The translations under genes were made by a program, and so were the position numbers. This document shows positions 35,883 to 43,994 of a stretch of DNA of 64,000 nt, piece after piece. The stretch's first letter is position 1. Each line of letters begins with the position of its first letter. Location: positions 434,001 through 498,000 of the forward strand of contig NZ_QJKB01000003.1 of assembly GCF_003201815.1 (NCBI RefSeq), given 5' to 3'. The notes below the pieces were generated by a model. It was not told the origin of the DNA. It did no database searches and saw only the letters and a program-made list of their open reading frames with translations. The DNA comes from Undibacterium pigrum (lineage in GTDB: Bacteria; Pseudomonadota; Gammaproteobacteria; Burkholderiales; Burkholderiaceae_D).

Positions 35883-36215
35883 TCAGCTCGCCTCATCGAA
35901 TAATCGTAAAGCCAGCAAACCATGGCCAACCGCTGCCCCTGCACGCAGTGCAGCGGTAATGAAAACGACTTCGGCAATTTCTTCTCGTGTCGCTCCTGCC
36001 ATGAGCGCGTTCTTGCTATGCGCATCTATGCAATAGGCACACTGGGTAGTCAGGGCAACAGCAATGGAAATCAGCTCGCGGTATTTTTCGGGGATGATGC
36101 CATCTGTTCTTTCGGCTACTGTCTTCAGTGCCAGAAAAGCTTGCGCTTCTTTGGGGGCGAGACTGATAAGGTCTTTGGCTTTGGCCAGGTCTTGCGGGTT
36201 TTGGTAAGTGCTCAT
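35883..36215 (-). CDS. Carboxymuconolactone decarboxylase/AhpD-like protein (short form)
   Basis: The 110-residue protein is helical and carries the AhpD motif TTQCAYCIDAHSKNALMAG, with both cysteines and the downstream histidine. It is the typical short form of the family and probably acts as a peroxidase-linked reductase. The ATG at 36215 has GGAG about eight bases upstream. It is a single gene, convergent with the membrane-protein gene and divergent from the PH-domain gene. A second, longer family member lies at 11533. Confidence 0.9.
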   Translation of the reverse strand: MSTYQNPQDLAKAKDLISLAPKEAQAFLALKTVAERTDGIIPEKYRELISIAVALTTQCAYCIDAHSKNALMAGATREEIAEVVFITAALRAGAAVGHGLLALRLFDEAS

Positions 36216-36413
36216 GCTTACTCCAGTTGGAAGGGTTAAGATCTGCCTACCATGACCAGAGTGTGCAAACAGCCAAATGGATTCATCCAAGACGAAATTT
36301 TTAATCTCTATGAATCTGGACTGAAGCTATAATTATTAATAGCTTACAACATGTATTGATAAGCTTGGAAATTCTTCAAGGACCTTTCATCTACCTCCCT
36401 GATCAGCACACCC

Positions 36414-36971
36414 ATGATAGTCAGCCAGTTCCCGCAAATTACATCCCAGCTATCAAGTAATGAACGTCTGCTCTGGTCAGGCCAACCACGTCAGGGCATC
36501 ATGCTCCAGGTAACAGATTTGTTCATGATACCTTTCAGCCTGATATGGGGCGGGTTTGCCCTGTTCTGGGAATACACGGTCATCACTTCGGATGCCCCGC
36601 TGCTCTTTTGGATATGGGGTATTCCCTTTGTGCTGATCGGTTTGCACATGATTATTGGCCGTTTTTTTCTTGAAGCAAAGCAGCGTGCCAACACTTATTA
36701 CGCAATAACGGATGAACGTATTCTCATCGTGTCTGGCGTCTTCAATTCAAGTATCAAGTCACTCAAACTCAGCAGTCTGGGAGAACTCAGTCTTACGGAA
36801 AGCAAGGATGGCAAAGGAAGTATCGTATTTGGCCCTAACCCGTACGCAAATCTGTTTGGAGGATTTTCCGGTTTGCCTGGAATGACGAATTCCAAATTGA
36901 CGCAGTTTCAATCAATAGCAGATGCGAAGCAAATATTTGATTTGATACATCAAACCAAGAGGATGACTTGA
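36414..36971 (+). CDS. Bacterial PH-domain membrane protein
   Basis: The 185-residue protein begins with NERLLWSGQPRQGIML, a phrase characteristic of bacterial PH (bPH) domain proteins, followed by two membrane helices (MIPFSLIWGGFALFW, FWIWGIPFVLIGLHMII) and then the PH-like strands (YYAITDERILIVSGVF, SLKLSSLGELSLTES). Its role is unknown; relatives are involved in membrane stress or immunity islands. It stands alone between an AhpD-like gene and the mtgA cluster. Confidence 0.85.
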   Translation: MIVSQFPQITSQLSSNERLLWSGQPRQGIMLQVTDLFMIPFSLIWGGFALFWEYTVITSDAPLLFWIWGIPFVLIGLHMIIGRFFLEAKQRANTYYAITDERILIVSGVFNSSIKSLKLSSLGELSLTESKDGKGSIVFGPNPYANLFGGFSGLPGMTNSKLTQFQSIADAKQIFDLIHQTKRMT

Positions 36972-37101
36972 AGTTAAGGTAACTGCGCCATGTGTGTGGG
37001 ACAGCATGCGCAGCATTGTTGACCTGGCTTGTGCGACGAAGGAGCGCGGCACAAGCTGCCAATCACCGCAAGTATGAATAATGTAAGCCAGCCCTGAAAA
37101 A

Positions 37102-37653
37102 TTACTTCGTCGCCTTATCAATCGCCCGGTTCATGGCTTTCAGGCGCAGATCATCGTCAGCAGCACTGGAAGCTGGAACACTTTTCCCCAGCGCCTGCTC
37201 CATGACTTTTTTCTTCATTTCTTCATTTGACGTGGCAGCTGAATTGCCACTGTCTGCGGCTTTGCCTGCCTCATCCTTGGCCATGGCAGTTTTTGGTGGC
37301 TCCATGCCTTTGGAGTCATTGAGCCTGATTTTTTTTGTGGTGGGATTGGTGTCCAGGCACAGGGTGTCTGAATAAATGGTTTTACCATCGATGGTGCAAC
37401 GGCGTACACCTTCAGTTGTAGTGGCTGCCTGGCGCATGCCAGGTCCCTCGCTACTGCCAGTTGGCAAGCCTGTACTGTCTTTGACATCATTACCGATGAT
37501 AGCTGCTGCCTTGCCCAAACGTGCCCACAAGTCTTGCATGGGCAGATGACCAGTGCGCATGTAATACAGGAAAGTCATGCCCAGCGCGGCCACCAGCATG
37601 GAAATGACGGACACCATGACAAGGCTGATTCCAGTTTGTTTATTGAGATTCAT
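37102..37653 (-). CDS. DUF4124-like membrane-anchored protein
   Basis: The 183-residue protein has an N-terminal membrane helix (ISLVMVSVISMLVAALGMTFLYYM split over two short blocks) and a small domain with VRRCTIDGKTIYSDTLC, which matches the core of DUF4124 (a short cysteine-bounded strand). The rest is a lysine- and alanine-rich tail. Its function is unknown, but DUF4124 proteins are frequent and exported in Burkholderiales. The first codon overlaps the mtgA stop (ATGA), so it is the last gene of the aroE-mtgA run. Confidence 0.7.
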   Translation of the reverse strand: MNLNKQTGISLVMVSVISMLVAALGMTFLYYMRTGHLPMQDLWARLGKAAAIIGNDVKDSTGLPTGSSEGPGMRQAATTTEGVRRCTIDGKTIYSDTLCLDTNPTTKKIRLNDSKGMEPPKTAMAKDEAGKAADSGNSAATSNEEMKKKVMEQALGKSVPASSAADDDLRLKAMNRAIDKATK

Positions 37654-38345
37654 GGCAATTCTGAATTATTCATGCGTTGCAGGATCACTTCGCTACGTCT
37701 TTGCAAATATCCTGATCCGGGGTTTTTATAGAAATAGCGTGGCTTGGGTAGCATCACCGCCAACCTGGCAGCTTGCGAAGGACCAAGATTGGCAGCGCTG
37801 GTGCGGTAATAATGTTGTGCTGCGGCTTCGGCACCAAACACGCCCACACCCCATTCTACGACATTCAGGTAAATTTCCAAGATACGTTGCTTGTCCATGC
37901 ATTTTTCCAGCATATAGGTGATGATGAGTTCTTCACCCTTGCGGAAGTAACTGCGGTCTGGCGACAGAAACAGGTTTTTGGCTAGCTGCTGAGTAATGGT
38001 AGAGCCACCAGAAACAACCTTGCCCTTTTTCTGGTTTTTTTCATACGCAGCCTGCATGGCTTCCCAGTCCACCCCCTCGTGATCAACAAAACCATCATCT
38101 TCTGAGGCAATGACGGCGCGCTTGAGGTTATTCGAGATGCGGTTATAGGGTACCCATTTATGCTTGAGCTGGAAGTCAGGTTTCTTTTCTTGCAAGACAT
38201 CCAGCTGCTGCCGCATGAAACTGGTGGAAGTGGGGTTGTGATCTATCCACCACCAGACATGCGCCAGATAATAGGCTTGCAAAAGCGTGAATAAAAGCAG
38301 GGGTACGAGGACCAGCCAGAACAGGATACGGCCAAATAATCTCAT
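37650..38345 (-). CDS. mtgA: Monofunctional peptidoglycan glycosyltransferase
   Basis: MtgA polymerises lipid II into glycan strands in the periplasm. The 231-residue protein has one N-terminal membrane anchor (FWLVLVPLLLFTLLQAYYLA) and the GT51 signature ASEDDGFVDHEGVDWEAM with its catalytic glutamate, followed by GGSTITQQLAKNLFLS and ILEIYLNVVEWGVGVFGAEAA. Length and motif order fit the family. It overlaps aroE by four bases upstream and the DUF4124 gene downstream, so all three are translated together. Confidence 0.96.
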   Translation of the reverse strand: MRLFGRILFWLVLVPLLLFTLLQAYYLAHVWWWIDHNPTSTSFMRQQLDVLQEKKPDFQLKHKWVPYNRISNNLKRAVIASEDDGFVDHEGVDWEAMQAAYEKNQKKGKVVSGGSTITQQLAKNLFLSPDRSYFRKGEELIITYMLEKCMDKQRILEIYLNVVEWGVGVFGAEAAAQHYYRTSAANLGPSQAARLAVMLPKPRYFYKNPGSGYLQRRSEVILQRMNNSELP

Positions 38346-39181
38346 GCCTGGCTCGCCATTAATGCAGCACGCATCTCGGCCAGTACCTGTCCTGATGGTG
38401 GACGTACACCACGCCACAGGGCAAAGGCTTCTGCCGCCTGTTCCACCAGCATACCCAGGCCATCACGACATTGCGCGCCATGGCTGGCAGCAAGTCGCAA
38501 AAATGCAGTCGGTGCTGCGGCATACATCATGTCATAGGCCAGCGTATTTTTATTGAACACTGCCGCAGCCAGAGGTGGCACATCATCATTGATGCTGGCC
38601 GACGTGGCATTGATGATGACATCAAAAGACTGTTGCAGGTCTTCAAACCTGCAAGCCAGCAACTCACAATTGTCGCTGAGGCTTTTTGCCTGTTCCTGCA
38701 AATCCTGTGCTTTGGCGAGGGTACGATTGGCGATGGTCAGAACAGCAGGCTGTTCTTGCAGCAGCGGCAGCAAGGCACCGCGGGCTGCCCCGCCAGCGCC
38801 CAGCAACAGCAGGCGCTTGCCGCGCAGGCTGACACCGGCATTACGTACAATATCAGCCACCAGGCCTATGCCGTCAGTGTTGTCGCCATAGATACTACCG
38901 TGTTCAAACTTGAGGGTGTTAACGGCACCGGCAATTTTGGCGCGTTCACTCAATTCAGTGGAGAGCGCAAAAGCTTCCAGCTTGAAAGGCAGGGTTACAT
39001 TGGCCCCCTTGCCTCCAGCCGCAATGAAGTCATGGACTGCACCGGCAAACCCATCCAGCGGTGCCAGCAGGCGCTGGTAATCCAGTTGCTGGCCTGTCAG
39101 TTCAGCAAAGCGGGCATGGATAGCTGGCGACTTGCTATGCGCAATGGGATTGCCTATGACGACATACTGATCTGACTTCAA
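38342..39181 (-). CDS. aroE: Shikimate dehydrogenase
   Basis: AroE reduces 3-dehydroshikimate to shikimate with NADPH in the aromatic pathway. The 279-residue protein shows the substrate motif SKSPAIHARF, the catalytic lysine in GANVTLPFK, the NADP-binding GAGGAARG and the NATSAS loop. Its stop codon overlaps the mtgA start, and its start overlaps the end of the TonB-like gene, an arrangement found in other Oxalobacteraceae. Confidence 0.96.
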   Translation of the reverse strand: MKSDQYVVIGNPIAHSKSPAIHARFAELTGQQLDYQRLLAPLDGFAGAVHDFIAAGGKGANVTLPFKLEAFALSTELSERAKIAGAVNTLKFEHGSIYGDNTDGIGLVADIVRNAGVSLRGKRLLLLGAGGAARGALLPLLQEQPAVLTIANRTLAKAQDLQEQAKSLSDNCELLACRFEDLQQSFDVIINATSASINDDVPPLAAAVFNKNTLAYDMMYAAAPTAFLRLAASHGAQCRDGLGMLVEQAAEAFALWRGVRPPSGQVLAEMRAALMASQA

Positions 39182-40281
39182 TTTGGGCCCTTGCGTAATT
39201 CTGTTTCAAGCTGTTGTTCGCGGGTGAATTTAAAGCGGGCGAACATGATGAAGACTTCATTGCTGTTCGGCCCCAGGCTGGCTTTTGGATAATGTCCAAA
39301 AGGCCCGGAACGACGGACGATACGCAGTGCAGCCGCATCCAGTGCCTTGTCGCCGGAAGAGACTTCTATGCGTGGGCCGCCTTCTTTTTCATAGATAGTG
39401 CCATCCTGGAAAATAGGAATGGAGATAAACATTTCTCCGTACAGCTTTTTGCCATCTTTTTGCGGGAAGTTCAGCGTGCCGGTATCTTCTATGCGCTTTT
39501 GTACGGCCTTGTAATAGATAGCGTGATCAAGACGTTTGGTGCTTGGCGTAATATAGGTTTTGCGCGGACGCTTGTTCTGGTCTTCTATGGTCTGCGAAAT
39601 TTCTGCAGCCATGCGCGCCAGAGCCTTGGTGGTATCTACACTATCCTCACCTGTCGATGGTCTGGGTTTTTCGTCGGTATTTTTCTTTTCCTGCTTTTGC
39701 TGGCGGAAGTCATCCTTGAGTTTGGCCTGGTCTATCAATTGCTTTTGCTGCTCTTCCAGCTCGGCAATTTTACGGGTATTGGTTTGCAGCGCATCACCAT
39801 CTTCACTGCGCTTCATATCAGGCAAGGGAGACTTGCTGCGACCACTGTCATGTGCACCACCGCCATCCAGGTCGGCCTGTGCCAGCGCCTCAGCGTTCAC
39901 AGGGCGCTTGGCATGTTTGGAATTGACAAGAATAATTTCAAGATCAGCATCACGCGGTTTGTTTTCCACCGTTTTTGGCATGACAAAATGCACCAGCAAA
40001 GCCAGCGCGTGCAAGACCAGTGAAGCTGTGATGGCAACAGTGAAAATCAGCTTTTCATAATTGGCTCTTTCTGTTCGCACTTCAATAGATGTCAGTTTAC
40101 CGGTACTATTTTTAGCGCTACTACTCATTGCCGTCACTGCAGCAGGTATCGCTGTGGTGACGGATGTAGTAGACGCAGGGGATGCAGCATCACCTGCCTT
40201 GGCGGGCTGGCCTTGCTCGCCTGGCAGTTTTTCTTGTTTAACCTGTTTCTCAGGCTTGATTTTTTTATTCTGACTTTTCAT
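39178..40281 (-). CDS. TonB-family energy transducer-like protein
   Basis: The 367-residue protein has an unusually long cytoplasmic N-terminus of about 75 residues rich in lysine, glutamine and threonine, one membrane helix (LIFTVAITASLVLHALALL), then a charged periplasmic coiled part (AELEEQQKQLIDQAKLKDDF) and a C-terminal TonB-like domain (YGEMFISIPIFQDGTIYEKEGGPRIEV, ALDAAALRIVRRSGPFGHYP). It may energise an outer-membrane receptor, or only share the fold. It is sandwiched between an RNB exoribonuclease gene (two-base gap) and aroE (4-base overlap), not next to exbBD. Confidence 0.85.
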   Translation of the reverse strand: MKSQNKKIKPEKQVKQEKLPGEQGQPAKAGDAASPASTTSVTTAIPAAVTAMSSSAKNSTGKLTSIEVRTERANYEKLIFTVAITASLVLHALALLVHFVMPKTVENKPRDADLEIILVNSKHAKRPVNAEALAQADLDGGGAHDSGRSKSPLPDMKRSEDGDALQTNTRKIAELEEQQKQLIDQAKLKDDFRQQKQEKKNTDEKPRPSTGEDSVDTTKALARMAAEISQTIEDQNKRPRKTYITPSTKRLDHAIYYKAVQKRIEDTGTLNFPQKDGKKLYGEMFISIPIFQDGTIYEKEGGPRIEVSSGDKALDAAALRIVRRSGPFGHYPKASLGPNSNEVFIMFARFKFTREQQLETELRKGPN

Positions 40282-40283
40282 TA

Positions 40284-42389
40284 CTAGGCTTGTGGCTGTT
40301 CTTCATCTGGAGTGCTGGCAGCATTGTTTGCAATATCGTCTGCTGTCTCCGCTTCTATTACTGTCTCTGCTGCTGTTTCTGTTACCTCTGCAGGCGTAGC
40401 CTCTTCTGCACTAAAATCTTCGGCGACTTCTGTACTGGTTTCATCGTCCATTTCTTCTTCATCAAGCTCAGTGACGGTGGACAGCAATTCCAGCAAGCGC
40501 GCTTCCACTTCAAGATCAACTTCATCCCAGCGCAAGATATCCAGACGCACCTGAGCGCCACGTGCAGTTTGTGGCATGCCCGGCAAACGGATGATGAGCG
40601 GAATATCCACCAGGCGCAAGACTTCATCTTTCAAAACAACAGCTTCGACCTGACGTTTTTCTTCCTGCCCCAGCCAGCGCAGGCACCAGTAACGTTCCAT
40701 ATTGTTCTGGAAATCAGCATAGGCGGCATAGGCTGCATCAAAGCCGGAAACGATGGCGAACAGGTCAGCATCCTTGGGTTTGAAGGTGGCTACCAAAGGT
40801 GCCGTAATGCCGTGTTGCACGCATGCGATGATCTGCCATTGATTGACCAGGTCGGTGTAACGGCGCAGCGGTGATGTGCTCCAGGCATATTGATCCACGC
40901 CCAGGCCCTGATGCGGTGCTGCATGGGTCAGCATGCGTACCTGCATGCGGGCTGTCCAGCCACCCGGGCCACGACCACCGGCCACGCCCTGGGCACGGTA
41001 GATACCGGGAATGCCATGGTCAGCCATGAGCTTGCCCCACGTACTGTTGGCAAAGATCATCAGTTCGGCGACGATCTTGTCCAGCGGCGCGCCACGCTTG
41101 CGGCGCACGATGGAAACAACATCATCTTCTACATAGAAATTGAAATCGACGCGGTTATTTTGCTCAGGCTTCATGCCAAAGCTTTCGCGCTTGGCCATGC
41201 GGCCCTGTTCCAGCACCAGTGCCCACTTCCACAATTGCGCGATGTCGGCCTTGTGCGGATATTCACCGGCGTCATTGGCCAGGTTATCTTCAGTCACCAG
41301 TGCATCGAGGTCATTGTGACGCAGGTTGCTGACCATGGGCACGGCTTCTACCCTGGTCTCAGTGCTGATGACAGACCAGTCCTCAGTATTCAAAGTCGCA
41401 TACAAAGATACCGCCGGGCGGGTCTGGCCGGCACCCAGGGTATAGGTATTGACAAGTTCATCCGGCAGCATGGTGATCTTGTCGCCAGGCATGTACACGG
41501 TGGACATGCGGCCACGTGCCATCTGGTCTATCGCATCACCGCGCTGTATACCCAGGGCTGGTGCGGCAATATGTATGCCGACGCGCAACTGGCCATTGCC
41601 GAGGTCGACGACAGAGAAAGCATCATCAATCTCAGTGGTTGTCACATCATCGATGGAGAATGCCTCAACATCAGCCACGGGCAAATCAGTAGGCAAGGCC
41701 GGGATAGTAATCGCCGGGAAACCCACACCTTTGGGGAAATGCTCATAATGGAATTTGGCCAGGTGCAAATGCTTGGGGCTGGCAATGCCACCCGCAGCCA
41801 GCATCAGGCGTTGCGGCGACATTTGCATGGCGTCGCAGGCTTCTGCCAGGGCTTTGTATTCTATGCTGTTCTTGTCTGGCTTGAACAAGAGTTGCAGGGC
41901 CAGCGATTTCATTGTCTCTGGCAGGCGGTTTTGCTTGAGTTCTTCTACATAGCCAGCCTGTATCAGGGCTTGCTGTTTTTTCTTTTCTATACCGGCCAGG
42001 GCGGCTTTCAGGGATGCTTCAGGCGCAGCCTTGTAGCGGCCGCGGCCTTTTTTGTAGAAATAGATAGGGGCATTATGCAGGGCATAGATCAGGCCTGCCG
42101 CTTCTACCGGTTGCGGCGCATGACCAAAATATTCAGTACCCAGTTCGGCAAAACCAAACTCTTCCTGTCCGGCGACTTCCCACAGAAATTCCAGGTCTAT
42201 CTCAGCTGCAGCAGCCTTGGCCTGCTCAATCAGACTGGCGGGATCGGGCGAAGCAAATTGCAGCAGCACATCCTTGGCCTTGACCTTGGTGCGCTTGCCA
42301 CTGGCCATCTCGACCTGATATGCCTCACCAGCATGCGTCATGATGCTGCCTGCCTTGAAATCACCGGATTCTTCGAAAAATAAATTCAT
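40284..42389 (-). CDS. RNB-domain exoribonuclease (RNase II/R family)
   Basis: The 701-residue protein has the RNB catalytic core with EIDDAFSVVDLGNGQLRVGIHIAAP and the later YAWSTSPLRRYTDLVNQWQI, which hold the metal-binding aspartates and the RNA path. It degrades single-stranded RNA from the 3' end. It is shorter than RNase R, has no clear S1 domain, and carries an acidic C-terminal tail of about 75 residues (TELDEEEMDDETSTEVAEDF and onwards). It is the first gene of the run to mtgA. A compound repeat lies directly in front of it. Confidence 0.92.
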   Translation of the reverse strand: MNLFFEESGDFKAGSIMTHAGEAYQVEMASGKRTKVKAKDVLLQFASPDPASLIEQAKAAAAEIDLEFLWEVAGQEEFGFAELGTEYFGHAPQPVEAAGLIYALHNAPIYFYKKGRGRYKAAPEASLKAALAGIEKKKQQALIQAGYVEELKQNRLPETMKSLALQLLFKPDKNSIEYKALAEACDAMQMSPQRLMLAAGGIASPKHLHLAKFHYEHFPKGVGFPAITIPALPTDLPVADVEAFSIDDVTTTEIDDAFSVVDLGNGQLRVGIHIAAPALGIQRGDAIDQMARGRMSTVYMPGDKITMLPDELVNTYTLGAGQTRPAVSLYATLNTEDWSVISTETRVEAVPMVSNLRHNDLDALVTEDNLANDAGEYPHKADIAQLWKWALVLEQGRMAKRESFGMKPEQNNRVDFNFYVEDDVVSIVRRKRGAPLDKIVAELMIFANSTWGKLMADHGIPGIYRAQGVAGGRGPGGWTARMQVRMLTHAAPHQGLGVDQYAWSTSPLRRYTDLVNQWQIIACVQHGITAPLVATFKPKDADLFAIVSGFDAAYAAYADFQNNMERYWCLRWLGQEEKRQVEAVVLKDEVLRLVDIPLIIRLPGMPQTARGAQVRLDILRWDEVDLEVEARLLELLSTVTELDEEEMDDETSTEVAEDFSAEEATPAEVTETAAETVIEAETADDIANNAASTPDEEQPQA

Positions 42390-42409
42390 TCAATACTTCT
42401 TTATGTTTT

Positions 42410-42826
42410 AAGACCAAAAAGCTCAACACAGAGGCACGGAGACACAGAGAAAGACAGGAGAAAATCCTGGATTTTTGCTACCTCTTTTTTTATTCTCTGT
42501 GTCTCTTGGTTGAGATGTTTGTTGTTCTATATTTACTTTGCTTCTATCAGCAAAGTGGAAAATTATTCATATGCCTATTTCATTTCCCTCCCCTTGAAGG
42601 GGAAGGGGTTTACACATTGCAGCTTGCGTTTTGGCTGCATCAGTTTGCCACGAACGCCACTGGTGTCACCAGCCCGGTGGATTCCTGCCTTCGCAGGAAA
42701 GACGGCTTTGAGAGCGCGGCTTAATTAACACGATACGGCCTCGTTTCTCTCTACGCCCTTTTTGTATTTCTCTGTGCACCTCTGTGTCTCGGTGTCTCTG
42801 TGTTGAGAGGTCTTAAGGTCTTAAGG
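42410..42826. repeat. Compound intergenic repeat, copy 1 (behind ubiC)
   Basis: The left part forms a hairpin: CTCAA-GAGACACAGAGAA (42422-42451) pairs with TTCTCTGTGTCTC-TTGAG (42493-42514). The right arm (about 42770-42822) is the same CACAGAG sequence inverted and ends TGTTGAGAGGTCTTAAGGTC, matching the left arm's AAGACC-CTCAACACAGAG in reverse. Between them lies cargo unlike that in copy 2 (51952-52208), including a TTCCTGC hairpin. The right end supplies the TAA stop of ubiC. The rest of the gap 42390-42820 holds no gene; the short open frames within it have no ribosome sites. Confidence 0.7.
42682..42699. repeat. REP-like hairpin inside compound repeat 1
   Basis: TTCCTGC, loop CTTC and GCAGGAA form a perfect stem, flanked by GGTGGA and AGACGG. 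The whole resembles the dispersed GGATTCCTGCCTTCGCAGGA type of hairpin repeats found in many proteobacteria (from general knowledge). It sits inside the larger compound element. Confidence 0.5.
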
Positions 42827-43435
42827 CTTTTCAACAATCCTCAAACCCTCAACCCCAGGCAAAAACACTTCCGTCACCTGCAAACACCCGCCCTTGCGCC
42901 AAAACAAAGACCGCCTTGCCAGCATGCTATGCACGCCTGCCAGCTCTGGCTGCCTTACCACGATACGGCGTATCAGCGGGTGACTCTGTCTTAGCCTGGA
43001 GTAATGCAACTCGCCACGGCGCACCAGCGGGTCATTGAACAAGGTGCTGCCCAAAGACTTTTCACCCAGCGCATGAAACAGTGGCCATTCATTTGCCGTG
43101 GCACTCAGCGGCACTATCGTATGACCATACACCATGGCCTCGCCATCGCATCGCAAAAACACTTCGCGCTCATGCACCTTCATGGCACGCGGTAAACCTA
43201 TGGCAGCATATTCATCCTGCAGGCACACTGCCTTGTGCTGCGACAAACGCTGTACGCGAAACTGCTGGCACCTGGCCACCAGCCTGGCCGTCAGCGAATC
43301 GCGGTTCGTCAGCCAGTCTTCCATGACTGCACTGGTGTGCACGGCATTGACATGCGCATACCATTGCGCGGCCAGCGGACGCTGCATCTGTTTTTTTTCA
43401 TGCAAAATCGCTGCTTCCAAATCAGGCCCTGCCAT
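42821..43435 (-). CDS. ubiC: Chorismate pyruvate-lyase
   Basis: UbiC converts chorismate to 4-hydroxybenzoate, the first step of ubiquinone synthesis. The product (about 204 residues) matches the family: WLTNRDSLTARLVARCQQFRVQ, EREVFLRCDGEAMVYGHTIVP and LGEKSLGSTLFNDPLVRRGELHY. The exact start is uncertain: ATG at 43435 overlaps the YqiA-like gene by 14 bases, while an internal ATG at 43387 leaves a 34-base gap. The stop codon is the TAA inside the right end of the repeat element. It is the last gene of the mpl run. Confidence 0.9.
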   Translation of the reverse strand: MAGPDLEAAILHEKKQMQRPLAAQWYAHVNAVHTSAVMEDWLTNRDSLTARLVARCQQFRVQRLSQHKAVCLQDEYAAIGLPRAMKVHEREVFLRCDGEAMVYGHTIVPLSATANEWPLFHALGEKSLGSTLFNDPLVRRGELHYSRLRQSHPLIRRIVVRQPELAGVHSMLARRSLFWRKGGCLQVTEVFLPGVEGLRIVEKP

Positions 43436-43994
43436 CTGCAAAGGCCATCACCTGATCCAGGTAATCAGCAAATTCTGCTATGCCATGATCACTGCCTTCA
43501 ATCACAACTTGCTTGGCGCGCGGATAGTGGGCCACCATTTCGCGCCAGTCCAGTACTTCATCACCGGTAGCGGCAATCAAAAAATAACGTTCAGGCTGGC
43601 TAATCTTTTCTACGGCCAGTGCGCGCAGTTCAGCCATGTATTCTGCCTTGAATTCAAAGACGCGGTCGCTATGGTAATAAGTCGTTACACCTACATAGCT
43701 TTCCAGATCACGCGGCGGCTTGACGGCGGGGTTCAGCAAGATCGCTTTGCAGCCATATTTTTCTGCCAGCCAGGTCGCATAATAGCCACCCAGGGATGAA
43801 CCTATGATGCAGATATCTTCTGCCTTGTGTCCCGCCAGCAAAGCCTCGGCCTGCTGTATTGCCAGCGCTGGCGATGGCGACAGGTCGGGGCAGGCTATTT
43901 CATCGCTGCGACCCAGCTTCGCCATATGCACCAGCATGCAGCGTGCCTTGTAGGAGTCTGGCGATGAACGAAAGCCGTGCAGGTAGAGGATCAT
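43422..43994 (-). CDS. YqiA/YcfP-family alpha/beta hydrolase
   Basis: The 190-residue protein has the small YqiA-type hydrolase fold: MILYLHGFRSSPDSYKARCM at the N-terminus, the nucleophile elbow CIIGSSLGGYYATWLAEKYG, the acid in ATGDEVLDW and the histidine in IEGSDHGIAEFADYL. It probably hydrolyses esters in the cytoplasm. It overlaps the mpl stop by four bases (ATGA) and the following ubiC gene, so the three are a unit. Its natural substrate is unknown. Confidence 0.9.
   Translation of the reverse strand: MILYLHGFRSSPDSYKARCMLVHMAKLGRSDEIACPDLSPSPALAIQQAEALLAGHKAEDICIIGSSLGGYYATWLAEKYGCKAILLNPAVKPPRDLESYVGVTTYYHSDRVFEFKAEYMAELRALAVEKISQPERYFLIAATGDEVLDWREMVAHYPRAKQVVIEGSDHGIAEFADYLDQVMAFADGRA

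Noticed and set aside
40890..42383. A 497-codon open frame on the plus strand
   Set aside because: It lies entirely antisense to the RNB exoribonuclease, whose motifs are clear. The antisense translation shows no family pattern and arises from codon bias.
42506..42724. Two overlapping 72-codon open frames in the intergenic repeat
   Set aside because: They run through hairpin and repeat sequence, have no ribosome site, and their products have no plausible fold.
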